Shown: one piece after another, positions 33,971 to 41,791 of the stretch | Layout: each line of letters opens with the position of its first letter | Position numbering within the stretch: position 1 is the stretch's first letter | Assembly: GCA_038210655.1 (NCBI GenBank) | Contig: JBBQWM010000019.1 | Span: forward strand, 1 to 64,000 | From: 54-19 sp038210655 | GTDB taxonomy: Bacteria; Chloroflexota; Chloroflexia; Chloroheliales; Chloroheliaceae | DNA length: 64,000 nt | Reading direction: 5' to 3' | The notes under the pieces: model-generated | Told to the model about the DNA's origin: nothing | Database searches by the model: none | The model's input: only the letters and a program-made list of their open reading frames with translations | Program-made: the position numbers and the translations under genes

Positions 33971-34966
33971 TTACTTTTTGTCGTTCAGCCAGCTCATCAT
34001 GCCGCGCAATTCCTTGCCAACCGTCTCGATTTGATGCTCTTTTTCGACCCGGCGCATGGCATTGAAAGCGGCGCGGTTACTCTGGTTTTCCAAAATAAAT
34101 TCTTTGGCGAACTGCCCGCTCTGAATCTCTTTGAGAATCTTCCGCATTTCGGCCCGGGTCTGCTCGGTCACGATCCGAGGGCCGCGAGTGTAGTCGCCAT
34201 ACTCGGCAGTATCGCTGATGCTAAAGCGCATGTATTCCAAGCCGCCCTTGTAGAGCAAATCTACGATCAGCTTCATTTCGTGCATACACTCGAAATAAGC
34301 CGCTTCTGGCTGATAGCCTGCTTCCACCAGCGTCTCGAACCCGGCCTTGATAAGAGCCGTCACCCCCCCGCAAAGTACGGTCTGTTCGCCAAACAGATCG
34401 GTCTCGGTCTCTTCCTTAAAGGTGGTTTCCAGCACGCCGGCCCGGGCCGCCCCGATGCCCCGTGCATAAGCCAACGCTTGCTGTTTGGCCTGCCCGCTAT
34501 AATCCTGGAAAACCGCGACCAGCGCTGGAACCCCGCCGCCCTCGACATAAACACTCCGTACCAGATGGCCCGGCCCTTTGGGGGCGATCATGGTTACATC
34601 CACGTTTTTGGGTGGCACGACCTGGCTGAAGTGGATATTAAAGCCGTGCGCGAACATTAGCGTATCACCTTCTTTGAGGTTTGGCTCGATGTCCTGAACA
34701 TACACGGCCCGTTGGGTCTGGTCGGGCAGCAAAATCATAATCACATCCGCTTCGGCGGCAGCCTCGGCGACAGTTTTGACCGTTAGATGCTTGGAAGCTT
34801 CCTCCCAACTTTTACTGCCCTTGTAAAGCCCGACCCGCACATCACAACCGCTATCCTGCAAATTTAGGGCGTGAGCGTGGCCCTGGCTGCCATAGCCAAT
34901 AATTGCGATCTTCTTATCTTTGATAAGATCAAAATTCGCGTCTTTGTCATAATAAAGCTTTGCCAT
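33971..34966 (-). CDS. ilvC: Ketol-acid reductoisomerase
   Basis: NADPH- and Mg-dependent isomeroreductase common to isoleucine and valine synthesis. The 331-residue length is that of the short class I enzyme. The Rossmann motif GYGSQGHAHALNL is near residue 24, and LFGEQTVLCGG with the SDTAEYGD segment carries the metal ligands. The frame is open to 34999, but ATG 34966 follows GAGGAGG and gives the standard MAKLYYD start. It is 47 bp downstream of the second toxin gene. Confidence 0.95.
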   Translation of the reverse strand: MAKLYYDKDANFDLIKDKKIAIIGYGSQGHAHALNLQDSGCDVRVGLYKGSKSWEEASKHLTVKTVAEAAAEADVIMILLPDQTQRAVYVQDIEPNLKEGDTLMFAHGFNIHFSQVVPPKNVDVTMIAPKGPGHLVRSVYVEGGGVPALVAVFQDYSGQAKQQALAYARGIGAARAGVLETTFKEETETDLFGEQTVLCGGVTALIKAGFETLVEAGYQPEAAYFECMHEMKLIVDLLYKGGLEYMRFSISDTAEYGDYTRGPRIVTEQTRAEMRKILKEIQSGQFAKEFILENQSNRAAFNAMRRVEKEHQIETVGKELRGMMSWLNDKK

Positions 34967-35013
34967 AAAAGATTCCTCCTCGGTTAAATCACAAATCAAA
35001 TTCTATAGTCAAT

Positions 35014-35325
35014 TCATTCAACTTCATTCGGTCTAAGTGGCCTACGACGTGTGGGCCAGACCCTCAATATCCTAATCAAGCCAGGACTCCGAGTTTTGTA
35101 ATACACTTTGTAGGTGGCTTTTAACACGTTACGATGCCGATACTTAACTTCCATGTTTGGTACTTGCGGACTAGATAAAGGCATAGCAGCTATATCTTCA
35201 ATTTCTTCATATAGTTGAGCGACGTTACGCTGGGCAGTTGCGTTGTTAGTATGTTGCAAATAATAAGCAAATATAGCTGCTATGTCGGCTTGTGCTTTTT
35301 TACTATAAGAAATCTTTGGTGGCAT
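35014..35325 (-). CDS. ParE/RelE-like toxin
   Basis: A 103-residue toxin-family protein (SYSKKAQADIAAIFAYYLQ, RNVLKATYKVYYKTRSPGLIRILRVWPTRR) with the ParE/RelE fold and a basic C-terminus. It starts 3 bp after the antitoxin stop and is followed 47 bp later by ilvC, so it is probably co-transcribed with the branched-chain genes. Whether it targets gyrase or mRNA cannot be told from sequence. Confidence 0.78.
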   Translation of the reverse strand: MPPKISYSKKAQADIAAIFAYYLQHTNNATAQRNVAQLYEEIEDIAAMPLSSPQVPNMEVKYRHRNVLKATYKVYYKTRSPGLIRILRVWPTRRRPLRPNEVE

Positions 35326-35328
35326 CGG

Positions 35329-35619
35329 TTAAGCACTATGCCGCTTTTGTTTTTGTTGATGCGCTGCGAACATATCATCAATCATTTGCTTGATATTATC
35401 GTGAGTGATAACAATACCCTGAGCTTCATCGGCTTCGGTTTCGGCATCCACCTCCAGTAAATCTGTAATTTCTTCCTGAGTGAGTTCTTCTTCGCCCTGC
35501 TGATCGAGAATGTAAGAACGCAAGGCTGCATTTGCCAACTCATTTATCGATAGATGTCGTTCATTAGCCATCTTCTGCAAACTCTCAAAAGTTTCTGGTG
35601 ATAATTCTATAGTTGCCAT
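35329..35619 (-). CDS. Antitoxin, ribbon-helix-helix-like
   Basis: A 96-residue acidic protein. Residues 1-35 (ATIELSPETFESLQKMANE, LSINELANAALRSYI) look like a ribbon-helix-helix DNA-binding domain, followed by a strongly acidic middle and a basic end. AAGGAG is 5 bases before the ATG. Assignment rests on the fold pattern and on the adjacent toxin. Confidence 0.72.
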   Translation of the reverse strand: MATIELSPETFESLQKMANERHLSINELANAALRSYILDQQGEEELTQEEITDLLEVDAETEADEAQGIVITHDNIKQMIDDMFAAHQQKQKRHSA

Positions 35620-35654
35620 TTTGTACTCCTTCTAGCGGCTTCGGCCCGTTATAA

Positions 35655-36611
35655 TTAGCTATCCTGCTTGTGAGATTTGCGTTTAGAAAGCCAGGTGCCG
35701 ACTTCTTCGATGTTGGCAAAGTCCAGTAAAGCTTCACTTAAAGTCTCCAACTGTTTCAAAGATAACGCGCTAATCTGCTGCTCAAGCTCAGGCGCGAGTT
35801 CGCCAAACCGCCGCTTGAGTTGTACTAAAATAACTGCAAGCATGCCTTCTTGACGGCCTTCCTTGCGGCCCTCTTCTCTGCCGAAGCGCTCAACACTGGT
35901 TACATAAGGCATGGTCAGACCCTCCTCATATTTGTTTACTTCTTCCCGAAATTGGATTTCTAACCCTTTTGGTAAACGGATCAGCCAATCGATAAAACGA
36001 AAGAGTTCTAGTATATCTTGCCGTTCGTAGCCGCGTTCGTACAATAACTTGACCAAATTGATTTTCCAGGTCAGTTTGTCGTTCGGGCTTTTAAGCCGAG
36101 CCTTGAGATGGGCCATTACAACTATCGCGAACGGGTTAGGATTAGCTTGGAGGCTCTCCCAGTTCTTATTATAATCCAGTAGCTTAACGGTTGGGAATCG
36201 AAAGGAATGTTCAAATCCCCAGCGGGCTATTCGATAGCTATTTGGTCGGAAATTTTTGTTGGTATCAGCCAGGACAGCCAAACTTATCACTTCCTGGTCG
36301 TAACGGTCAAAAATCCGATAGTTGTAAATGTACATCCGCTTTGCAAAGCCGGGATCGACGTAACCCTGTACCTCGATATGAATGAGTAGCCAGGTTTCCA
36401 GGCCATTGGTCAAATAAACCTTTACCAGTTTGTCGGCTAACCGTCGTCCTACTTCACTATCTCGAACTACTTTTTCCAGTTCCTTATCCAGAAATTCGTA
36501 TTGTTTGCTCCAATCAATCTCCTGATGAATTACAGGAAAGAAGAAAGCCATAAATTCCTGAAAATAATTATCCAGTACCTCTTTCCAGACATTATCCTGA
36601 TCGGTAGCCAT
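35655..36611 (-). CDS. PD-(D/E)XK nuclease-like protein with DUF4351-type C-terminus (Rpn/transposase-derived)
   Basis: A 318-residue protein of the Rpn/YhgA-like group. The N-terminal nuclease core is visible: DKLVKVYLTNG supplies the first acidic residue and LLIHIEVQGYVD the E-x-Q form of the E-x-K motif. A helical middle follows, then a motif-rich EGRKEGRQEG stretch and a C-terminal DUF4351-type helical domain (LKRRFGELAPELEQQI, SALSLKQLETLSEALLDF). Such proteins are common, often multicopy, in cyanobacteria and Chloroflexota and may act in recombination. It lies between ilvN and ilvC and looks like accessory DNA. Confidence 0.8.
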   Translation of the reverse strand: MATDQDNVWKEVLDNYFQEFMAFFFPVIHQEIDWSKQYEFLDKELEKVVRDSEVGRRLADKLVKVYLTNGLETWLLIHIEVQGYVDPGFAKRMYIYNYRIFDRYDQEVISLAVLADTNKNFRPNSYRIARWGFEHSFRFPTVKLLDYNKNWESLQANPNPFAIVVMAHLKARLKSPNDKLTWKINLVKLLYERGYERQDILELFRFIDWLIRLPKGLEIQFREEVNKYEEGLTMPYVTSVERFGREEGRKEGRQEGMLAVILVQLKRRFGELAPELEQQISALSLKQLETLSEALLDFANIEEVGTWLSKRKSHKQDS

Positions 36612-36641
36612 ATAGCATCTTCCTGATGATTAGAAGAACGA

Positions 36642-37028
36642 CTAGAAGACGTAATCCCAGATATTCTCATTGGTCGGCTTCCAGGCCATCAATCGTTCGT
36701 AGGCTTCACGTACCAGTGGAATCAACTTGGTGGCGGTCTCATCCCGGTTGACCGTGCCGATCCGCTGGACATAATGATGCACATCGCCCTCAAACAATTC
36801 ATAAGCGGCTTCGATACAAACCCGCACGATTGGGCTGCGCCGGTCGGTAACGATCAGAACCCGGCGGCTTGGTTCACCTTCGGGAGCCAGGTGGCAGTAC
36901 ACATAAATCTCGGCCTCGCTATCCCCAAAGCGCGGCGTGGCCTGGGCCAGTTCGTTATATAAGAACTGTTCAAAAGAACGGGCAGCCAGTTCGGCGCTCT
37001 TCTGTCCCGGCGTATAGCTATCGGTCAT
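36642..37028 (-). CDS. Conserved-looking protein of unknown function
   Basis: A 128-residue soluble alpha/beta protein that I do not recognise. Visible features: AELAARSFEQFLYNELAQA, strands EIYVYCHLA and RRVLIVTDRR, and a C-terminal helix LIPLVREAYERLM. There is no membrane segment. The frame is open to 37103, but that part overlaps a heptamer array; ATG 37028 has GGAGGAG upstream. It lies 106 bp after ilvN and may be co-transcribed with it. A regulatory or accessory role in the operon is only positional inference. Confidence 0.6.
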   Translation of the reverse strand: MTDSYTPGQKSAELAARSFEQFLYNELAQATPRFGDSEAEIYVYCHLAPEGEPSRRVLIVTDRRSPIVRVCIEAAYELFEGDVHHYVQRIGTVNRDETATKLIPLVREAYERLMAWKPTNENIWDYVF

Positions 37029-37058
37029 CACTCTCTTTTCTCCTCCAAAAACAAGGCT

Positions 37059-37119
37059 GAGGACAGAAGATCGAAGGTCGAAGACAGAATTAAGCTTGCT
37101 CAATATTCTGCCTTCGACC
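37059..37119. repeat. Heptamer dyad between ilvN and the unknown gene
   Basis: 7-bp units GAGGACA, GAAGATC, GAAGGTC, GAAGACA, GAATTAA (37059-37093), followed by an inverted copy: GGTCGAAGACAGAAT (37076-37090) pairs with ATTCTGCCTTCGACC (37105-37119) with one mismatch. Confidence 0.7.
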
Positions 37120-37134
37120 GCCTTAATCCTGCCT

Positions 37135-37656
37135 TCAAATTGCGCTAATCGTCACACTTCCCCGCGACATAGCGACCCGGCCCGTCCGCACGCTCTCCTT
37201 GATCCCATAGCGGCGCAAAAGGGCAAAATAGCGTTCGACTTCTTCTTCCGGCCCACTGATCTCGACTGTAATCGAGTCGGTGGCTACGTCAAGCACGCGG
37301 GCCTTGAATATTTCGCTAAACTGCATAATCTCCGACCGTGATTCGGGTTTGTCGGCGGTGACTTTAATCATCGCCATTTCCCGGATCAAAGTACTATCTT
37401 CGGTCACGTCGGAAACCTTGATAACTTCGAGTAGCTTGTAAAGCTGCTTGGTAAGCTGCTCCACAATATCGTCTGCACCACGTACTGCCAGCGTCATCCG
37501 GCTAACATTGGCTTCCTCGGTATGGCCGACGCTCAAACTCTCGATGTTATAGCCGCGCCGCCGGAACAAACTGACTACCCGGTTCAATGCGCCCGGTTCA
37601 TCTTCCAAATACACCACGATGGTGTGTAATTTCTCGGTCATAATTGCTGTTGCCAC
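37135..37656 (-). CDS. ilvN: Acetolactate synthase small (regulatory) subunit
   Basis: A 173-residue ACT-domain subunit that activates IlvB and confers valine feedback inhibition. The N-terminal ACT domain reads IVVYLEDEPGALNRVVSLF with the RGYNIESLSVG motif; the C-terminal domain follows after about residue 85. The start is GTG at 37656, six bases after AGGAG; an ATG five codons later has a poorer site. It is 17 bp downstream of ilvB. Confidence 0.94.
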   Translation of the reverse strand: MATAIMTEKLHTIVVYLEDEPGALNRVVSLFRRRGYNIESLSVGHTEEANVSRMTLAVRGADDIVEQLTKQLYKLLEVIKVSDVTEDSTLIREMAMIKVTADKPESRSEIMQFSEIFKARVLDVATDSITVEISGPEEEVERYFALLRRYGIKESVRTGRVAMSRGSVTISAI

Positions 37657-37673
37657 AAATCGCTCCTATTCTT

Positions 37674-39446
37674 CTAGCCTTCTTCTATCGCGTCCAGGTT
37701 CGAGCCGCCCGGCGGAACCATCGGAAAGACCATTTCGGCCTCTTTAATGACAAACTCGACCAGGGCCGGGCCGGGCCAATCGTTGGCCTCTTTGACCACG
37801 CGGGCTACTTCGCTTGCTTCGGTTACGCGGAAGGCTTTGACTCCGTAAGCCTCTGCCAATTTGACATAATCAGGGCCACTGATAGGTGTACTCTGGAAGC
37901 GACCATCGTAGAAAACCTTTTGCCACTGCCGGATCATCCCCAACACGCCATTGTTGAATATGGCGATCTTTACCCGGATGTCGTCCTGGACGCAGGTTGC
38001 CAACTCTTGCAAATTCATCTGGAAGCCGCCGTCACCTGTAACCGTCCAGACCGGCACATTCTCGTCTTTGATCGCCAACCGACAACCCATCGCTGCCGGG
38101 AAGCCGAAGCCCATGGTGCCGAGACCGCCACTGGAAATAAAGCTATTGGCCTTGCGGAAGTCAAAGTGCTGGGCGACCCACATTTGATGCTGCCCTACGT
38201 CTACCGTAACTACTGCATCGGGGCCTAGCACTTCGGCCATTTGCTGAATGATATAGGTAGGTGGCAGATGGCCTCGGCGTTCCATTTCGTTGGCCCGTCG
38301 TTTGGTGTCGCGCTCTTTCCAGGTGGCAATCTTTTCCAGCCACTCAGTATGGGTACGCTCCTCAATGTTTTTATTCAATACTTGCAGGACATTTTTAACG
38401 TCGCCCACGATAGGAACCGTCACGGGTACGTTCTTGCCGATTTCGGCGGGGTCAATGTCGATATGAATGATCTTCGAGTTGCGGGCGAAGGTCTTCAGGT
38501 TGCCGGTCACGCGGTCGTCGAAGCGCATGCCAATGGCGATCAGGACATCTGATTCGTTGATGGCGTGGTTAGCGTGTATACCACCGTGCATACCGGGCAT
38601 ACCCAGGCTCAGCGAGTGACCGCTAGGAAATGCGCTCAAGCCTTGCAAGGTGCTGATGACCGGGATTTCGGCTCGTTCGGCTAGTTCAGCCAGTTCCTGG
38701 TAAGCCCCGGCGGCTGTTACGCCGTGACCGTGTAGAATAACCGGGCGTTCGGCAGCATTAATCAATTTGGCAGCTTGCTTGATCTGGCGGGCGTGACCAA
38801 AGACGTTCGGATTATAGCCGCGTATTTTAACTTCGGTTGGGTAGCCTGGAAAATAAGTTTTACCCTGGAAAATATCTTTGGGAATATCTACCAATACTGG
38901 GCCGGGCCGTCCGGTTTGGGCCAGATAGAAGGCTTTCTTGATGGTTTCGGCGAGATCGGCGGTATCCATCACCAGCCAGTTATGTTTGGTGATTGGGAGT
39001 GTAATGCCGGTGATGTCGGTTTCCTGGAAACTATCGCGCCCGATCATCGGACGACCGACCTGTCCGGTAATAATTACTAGGGGGGCGCTATCCATATGGG
39101 CGGTGGCAATAGCGGTCACGAGGTTGGTTGCGCCAGGGCCACTGGTTCCCATACATACGCCGACTTTGTTGGTCACTCGACCATAACCATCGGCGGCGTG
39201 ACCGCCCGCTTGCTCGTGCCGGACAAGAATATGCCGAATTTCGGGATATTCGGATAGGACGTGATAGAGCGGCAAAATTACGCCACCAGGGTAGCCGAAA
39301 AGGGTGTCTACTCCTTCGGTAATGAGGCATTCACATAGAATACGTGCGCCATCCAATTCTCGTGCCGTAAAGCGTCCGCTTGCATCGGGTGCTGGCATAC
39401 CCGGCAACTGTCGTGGGTCTGCCGGTGCATTGGCAATCATGGTCAT
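37674..39446 (-). CDS. ilvB: Acetolactate synthase large subunit
   Basis: The 590-residue thiamine-diphosphate enzyme forming acetolactate and acetohydroxybutyrate. Visible: the ThDP glutamate region RHEQAGGHAADGYGR, TSGPGATNLVTAIA, FAD-binding middle domain, and the C-terminal GDGGFQMNLQEL with the later NN for ThDP-Mg binding. The N-terminal 25 residues are a short extension. GGAGG is 10 bases before the ATG. It is the first gene of the branched-chain cluster; its upstream region carries a palindromic insertion. Confidence 0.95.
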   Translation of the reverse strand: MTMIANAPADPRQLPGMPAPDASGRFTARELDGARILCECLITEGVDTLFGYPGGVILPLYHVLSEYPEIRHILVRHEQAGGHAADGYGRVTNKVGVCMGTSGPGATNLVTAIATAHMDSAPLVIITGQVGRPMIGRDSFQETDITGITLPITKHNWLVMDTADLAETIKKAFYLAQTGRPGPVLVDIPKDIFQGKTYFPGYPTEVKIRGYNPNVFGHARQIKQAAKLINAAERPVILHGHGVTAAGAYQELAELAERAEIPVISTLQGLSAFPSGHSLSLGMPGMHGGIHANHAINESDVLIAIGMRFDDRVTGNLKTFARNSKIIHIDIDPAEIGKNVPVTVPIVGDVKNVLQVLNKNIEERTHTEWLEKIATWKERDTKRRANEMERRGHLPPTYIIQQMAEVLGPDAVVTVDVGQHQMWVAQHFDFRKANSFISSGGLGTMGFGFPAAMGCRLAIKDENVPVWTVTGDGGFQMNLQELATCVQDDIRVKIAIFNNGVLGMIRQWQKVFYDGRFQSTPISGPDYVKLAEAYGVKAFRVTEASEVARVVKEANDWPGPALVEFVIKEAEMVFPMVPPGGSNLDAIEEG

Positions 39447-39864
39447 TTGAGATTATCCTCCTGCTATATTCTTTGTTAGATTGTTCGGTTGTAACTACTC
39501 AGACCGGGCGACCACAAGGGTCGCCCCTACAACGAATTTTGGGTAGGGGCGACCCTTGTGGTCGCCCAAAGTAGATAAGCTGAAGTAGTTACGTTCGGTA
39601 TTAAAAGCCTTGCCAGGAACCGCCCACGGCTCCTGCTCACCCTACGGGTGCGGTTTAGTTATCCTAAAACCCCAGATCGACTTTGTTTGGGGTTAGACCA
39701 AAGAGCGGTTAGAGAGTTTACTCAATCCGTTCCAGGTGCAACTTTGCAACTAAGATCTAATATAAAATTCAGTTTGGTTAAAAAGGTAGTTGAGAAACGC
39801 TTGGCTCTTTAATTGACTAGGTTGGCTTGTGGCTTACAGCTTTGTAAACGGCCCAACCTGGTGA
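39447..39864. other. Upstream region of ilvB
   Basis: About 418 bp. It contains a mobile palindrome (39491-39592), a GC-rich structured stretch (39618-39654, with stems GGAACCGCC/GGCTCC and CACCC/GGGTG), a small hairpin with AACCCCA/TGGGGTT arms (39667-39693), and a larger inverted repeat (39798-39878). I looked for a T-box or leucine/valine-codon leader peptide on the minus strand and did not find a convincing one. No promoter is clear. Confidence 0.5.
39491..39592. mobile_element. MITE-like palindromic element in the ilvB leader
   Basis: A 102-bp element with ends GTAACTAC and GTAGTTAC. Flanking GTTCGGTT (39483-39490) and GTTCGGTA (39593-39600) agree in 7 of 8 bases and look like a target duplication. 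Inside are near-perfect arms GGGCGACCACAAGGGTCGCC and complement. It sits 45 bp upstream of the ilvB start codon. Confidence 0.75.
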
Positions 39865-39878
39865 TTAAAGACCAAGCG
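39798..39878. repeat. Imperfect inverted repeat, about 28-bp arms
   Basis: CGCTTGGCTCTTTAATTGACTAGG on the left and its near complement on the right (to 39878), with a 25-nt centre. The right arm overlaps the last codons of the small membrane protein gene. It may end that gene's transcript. Confidence 0.5.
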
Positions 39879-40092
39879 GAATAAGTACGAGGCTAATAAT
39901 AATTAGGCTAAGAATAAAGAGGGATACACATAGGAGGGATACAGAAAGAAGAAAAGCCGGGGTAACAAAAGCACGGTTGTATTCACGGGGCATAACTAGG
40001 GCGATGGCCTGGGCCGGTCGAGATTGTCGAGCCATCGCCTGCCGACGATAGCCTTGCTGATAGCAAGCCTGTTCCTCGTAATTACGGTACAT
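39865..40092 (-). CDS. Small membrane protein, 75 residues, unknown
   Basis: A hydrophilic Tyr/Gln/Arg-rich N-terminus (MYRNYEEQACYQQGYRRQ) followed by one long hydrophobic segment at about residues 45-75 (LLSVSLLCVSLFILSLIII), ending LVLIPLGL. It resembles a tail-anchored protein. ATG 40092 has AAAGGA eight bases upstream and is preferred over the longer frame to 40149. The family is not recognised. A second tiny membrane protein lies upstream on the same strand. Confidence 0.6.
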   Translation of the reverse strand: MYRNYEEQACYQQGYRRQAMARQSRPAQAIALVMPREYNRAFVTPAFLLSVSLLCVSLFILSLIIISLVLIPLGL

Positions 40093-40188
40093 TGCCTGAT
40101 TCCTTTCTTCTGCCAGTATCTTTACCGGCCCTCTATCACTTATTAACACTTTGACGCTGTAGAACTTGTTTAGCTGATACTTCTTGCG

Positions 40189-40217
40189 AAAAAACCTCCC
40201 GGTTGTGGGAGGTTTTT
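40189..40217. terminator. Bidirectional terminator hairpin
   Basis: AAAAACCTCCC and GGGAGGTTTTT (11-bp perfect stem) around a 6-nt loop. On the minus strand it directly follows the 52-residue membrane protein gene and ends in six T, so it is a good intrinsic terminator for that gene. Confidence 0.82.
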
Positions 40218-40237
40218 GGCTTCTGGTCGGGTTTTAC

Positions 40238-40396
40238 TTACTTACCCTTGTCGCTTCCAGTCGCCATCCCCCTACGTACTAGCGATACGAGGAGTATAAT
40301 AATAAGGAGGACTAGAATTAAACGGAAGGGGCCACCACGTTTTTTAGCTTCTTTAACCACTTCTTCCGCCACTTTTTCGGGAGCTTTTTTAGCCAT
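40238..40396 (-). CDS. Small membrane protein, 52 residues, unknown
   Basis: MAKKAPEKVAEEVVKEAKKR, an amphipathic Lys/Glu helix, then one transmembrane helix (LILVLLIIILLVSLV) and a short basic tail. Start 40396 is likely but its AAAGG is 14 bases away; a TTG at 40429 is an alternative. It has its own promoter (40501-40530) and terminator (40189-40217), which supports a real gene. Function unknown. Confidence 0.6.
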   Translation of the reverse strand: MAKKAPEKVAEEVVKEAKKRGGPFRLILVLLIIILLVSLVRRGMATGSDKGK

Positions 40397-40500
40397 CGCG
40401 CCGATGAAAACCTTTCTCTGCCTGCCCAATGAGCAATCAGTCTGCCTTATCTATTGCTAAACAAATGAACTTCAACGCTGCTCTGCGCCTAATTTCCGTT

Positions 40501-40530
40501 ATAGTAACATAGATTTCCTACCACTGTCAA
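40501..40530 (-). promoter_or_regulatory. Promoter of the 52-residue membrane protein gene
   Basis: Minus strand TTGACA (40530-40525), 18-bp spacer, TACTAT (40506-40501). Confidence 0.6.
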
Positions 40531-40592
40531 GCTAATTGGCGGGACGATTTGGGGAAGAATATGTTCAGAACCGGGCGGAATGTCCGTCCAAT

Positions 40593-40621
40593 TTTACCCC
40601 GGCCCTTTCTTGTAATATAAT
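40593..40621 (+). promoter_or_regulatory. Promoter of plsX
   Basis: TTTACC (40593-40598), 17-bp spacer, perfect TATAAT (40616-40621), about 80 bp before the plsX start. Confidence 0.6.
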
Positions 40622-40701
40622 TACTCAATACAGGCAATTGGCCTGCTTAAGCTTATATTAACATCGAGAGAAGTTGCGAAAGAAAAATTGAAGGTAGAAA
40701 A

Positions 40702-41781
40702 ATGCGAATAGCCCTGGATGCCATGGGCGGTGACGATGCTCCGGTTTCGCCAGTTGCCGGGGCGGTGCTGGCAGCCCGTGAGTATAGCGATATGACGATT
40801 ATTCTGGTGGGGCGCGAAGATGTCGTGCGGGCCGAATTACGCAAGCACGATCTGTCGGGGGGTCTGGAAAGCCGCTTGCCAATTGTCAATGCCACCGAAG
40901 TGATCGAAATGGAAGAACATGCGGCCCAGGCGATCCGACGTAAAAAAGACTCGTCGGTGATGGTCGGGCTGAATTTGCTCAAAAAGGGCGATGCAGATGC
41001 TTTTGTTTCGGCAGGTCATAGTGGGGCGACGATGGCCGGGGCGACGCTTGGAGCGCCGGGCCGAATTCGGGGGGTCGAGCGTCCGGCCCTGGCGACAGTC
41101 TTTCCGGCCAAGACTGGCCCGATTTTAGTGCTGGATGTCGGTGCGAATACCGAGGTTAAACCGGAATACCTGGTGCAGTTTGCCCAGATGGGCGCGGTCT
41201 ATGCCGAAAAAGTGCTGGGCAAGCGCAACCCCCGGATCGGCCTTTTGAGCAATGGTGAAGAAGACACCAAAGGCAATCAACTGGTTATTAGTACTCACCC
41301 CTTACTTAAACAAACGCCGGGTCTTAATTTCGGTGGTAATGTCGAGGGTAAAGATGTGCCGGAGGGCGCATTTGATGTGGTGGTTACGGATGGCTTTACC
41401 GGCAACGTTTTGTTGAAGACTACCGAAGGGGTAGCCTCGATGATCCTCAAGATTATTCGGGAGGAAATGACCAGCAGTTTGCTCACTAAGCTATTGGCTT
41501 TGGGTCTCAAACCGGCCTTTAACCGGGTACGCCAGCGCATGGATTATCAAAAATACGGTGGCGCACCCTTGCTAGGGGTGGATGGTATTGTAATCATTAC
41601 GCACGGTCGGATGAAGCCGGATGGTATCAAAAACGCGATCCGGGTGGCCGGCGAAACCTACAAAAACGGCACCACCGAGGCCATTCGCGCTCTTTTCACC
41701 AGGAAGGCCCCCACCACCGCTAACTCCCAACCACCCGCCCCGGACCCGGAACATTCGACGGTTAGCGGTGTGGAAAGCTGA
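40702..41781 (+). CDS. plsX: Phosphate acyltransferase PlsX
   Basis: Makes acyl-phosphate from acyl-ACP for phospholipid synthesis. The 359-residue protein begins MRIALDAMGGDDAP, has SAGHSGATMAGA and the IGLLSNGEEDTKG and VVTDGFTGNVLLKT motifs of the family, then a Pro-rich tail of about 25 residues beyond the usual end. GAAGG is 7 bases before the ATG. It is not beside fab genes as in many bacteria; it converges with a signalling gene 10 bp away. Confidence 0.95.
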   Translation: MRIALDAMGGDDAPVSPVAGAVLAAREYSDMTIILVGREDVVRAELRKHDLSGGLESRLPIVNATEVIEMEEHAAQAIRRKKDSSVMVGLNLLKKGDADAFVSAGHSGATMAGATLGAPGRIRGVERPALATVFPAKTGPILVLDVGANTEVKPEYLVQFAQMGAVYAEKVLGKRNPRIGLLSNGEEDTKGNQLVISTHPLLKQTPGLNFGGNVEGKDVPEGAFDVVVTDGFTGNVLLKTTEGVASMILKIIREEMTSSLLTKLLALGLKPAFNRVRQRMDYQKYGGAPLLGVDGIVIITHGRMKPDGIKNAIRVAGETYKNGTTEAIRALFTRKAPTTANSQPPAPDPEHSTVSGVES

Positions 41782-41791
41782 GGCGGTCGCC

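Larger units (their letters stand above)
40397..40701. other. Divergent promoter region of the small membrane protein gene and plsX
   Basis: About 305 bp. It carries a minus-strand promoter (40501-40530) and a plus-strand promoter (40593-40621). Nothing else stands out. Confidence 0.55.

Noticed and set aside
39447..39864. T-box or leader-peptide attenuator for ilvB
   Set aside because: I looked on the minus strand for a T-box core (AGGGTGG-ACCGCG) and for a short frame rich in Leu, Val or Ile codons. Neither is convincing, although GC-rich stems are present.
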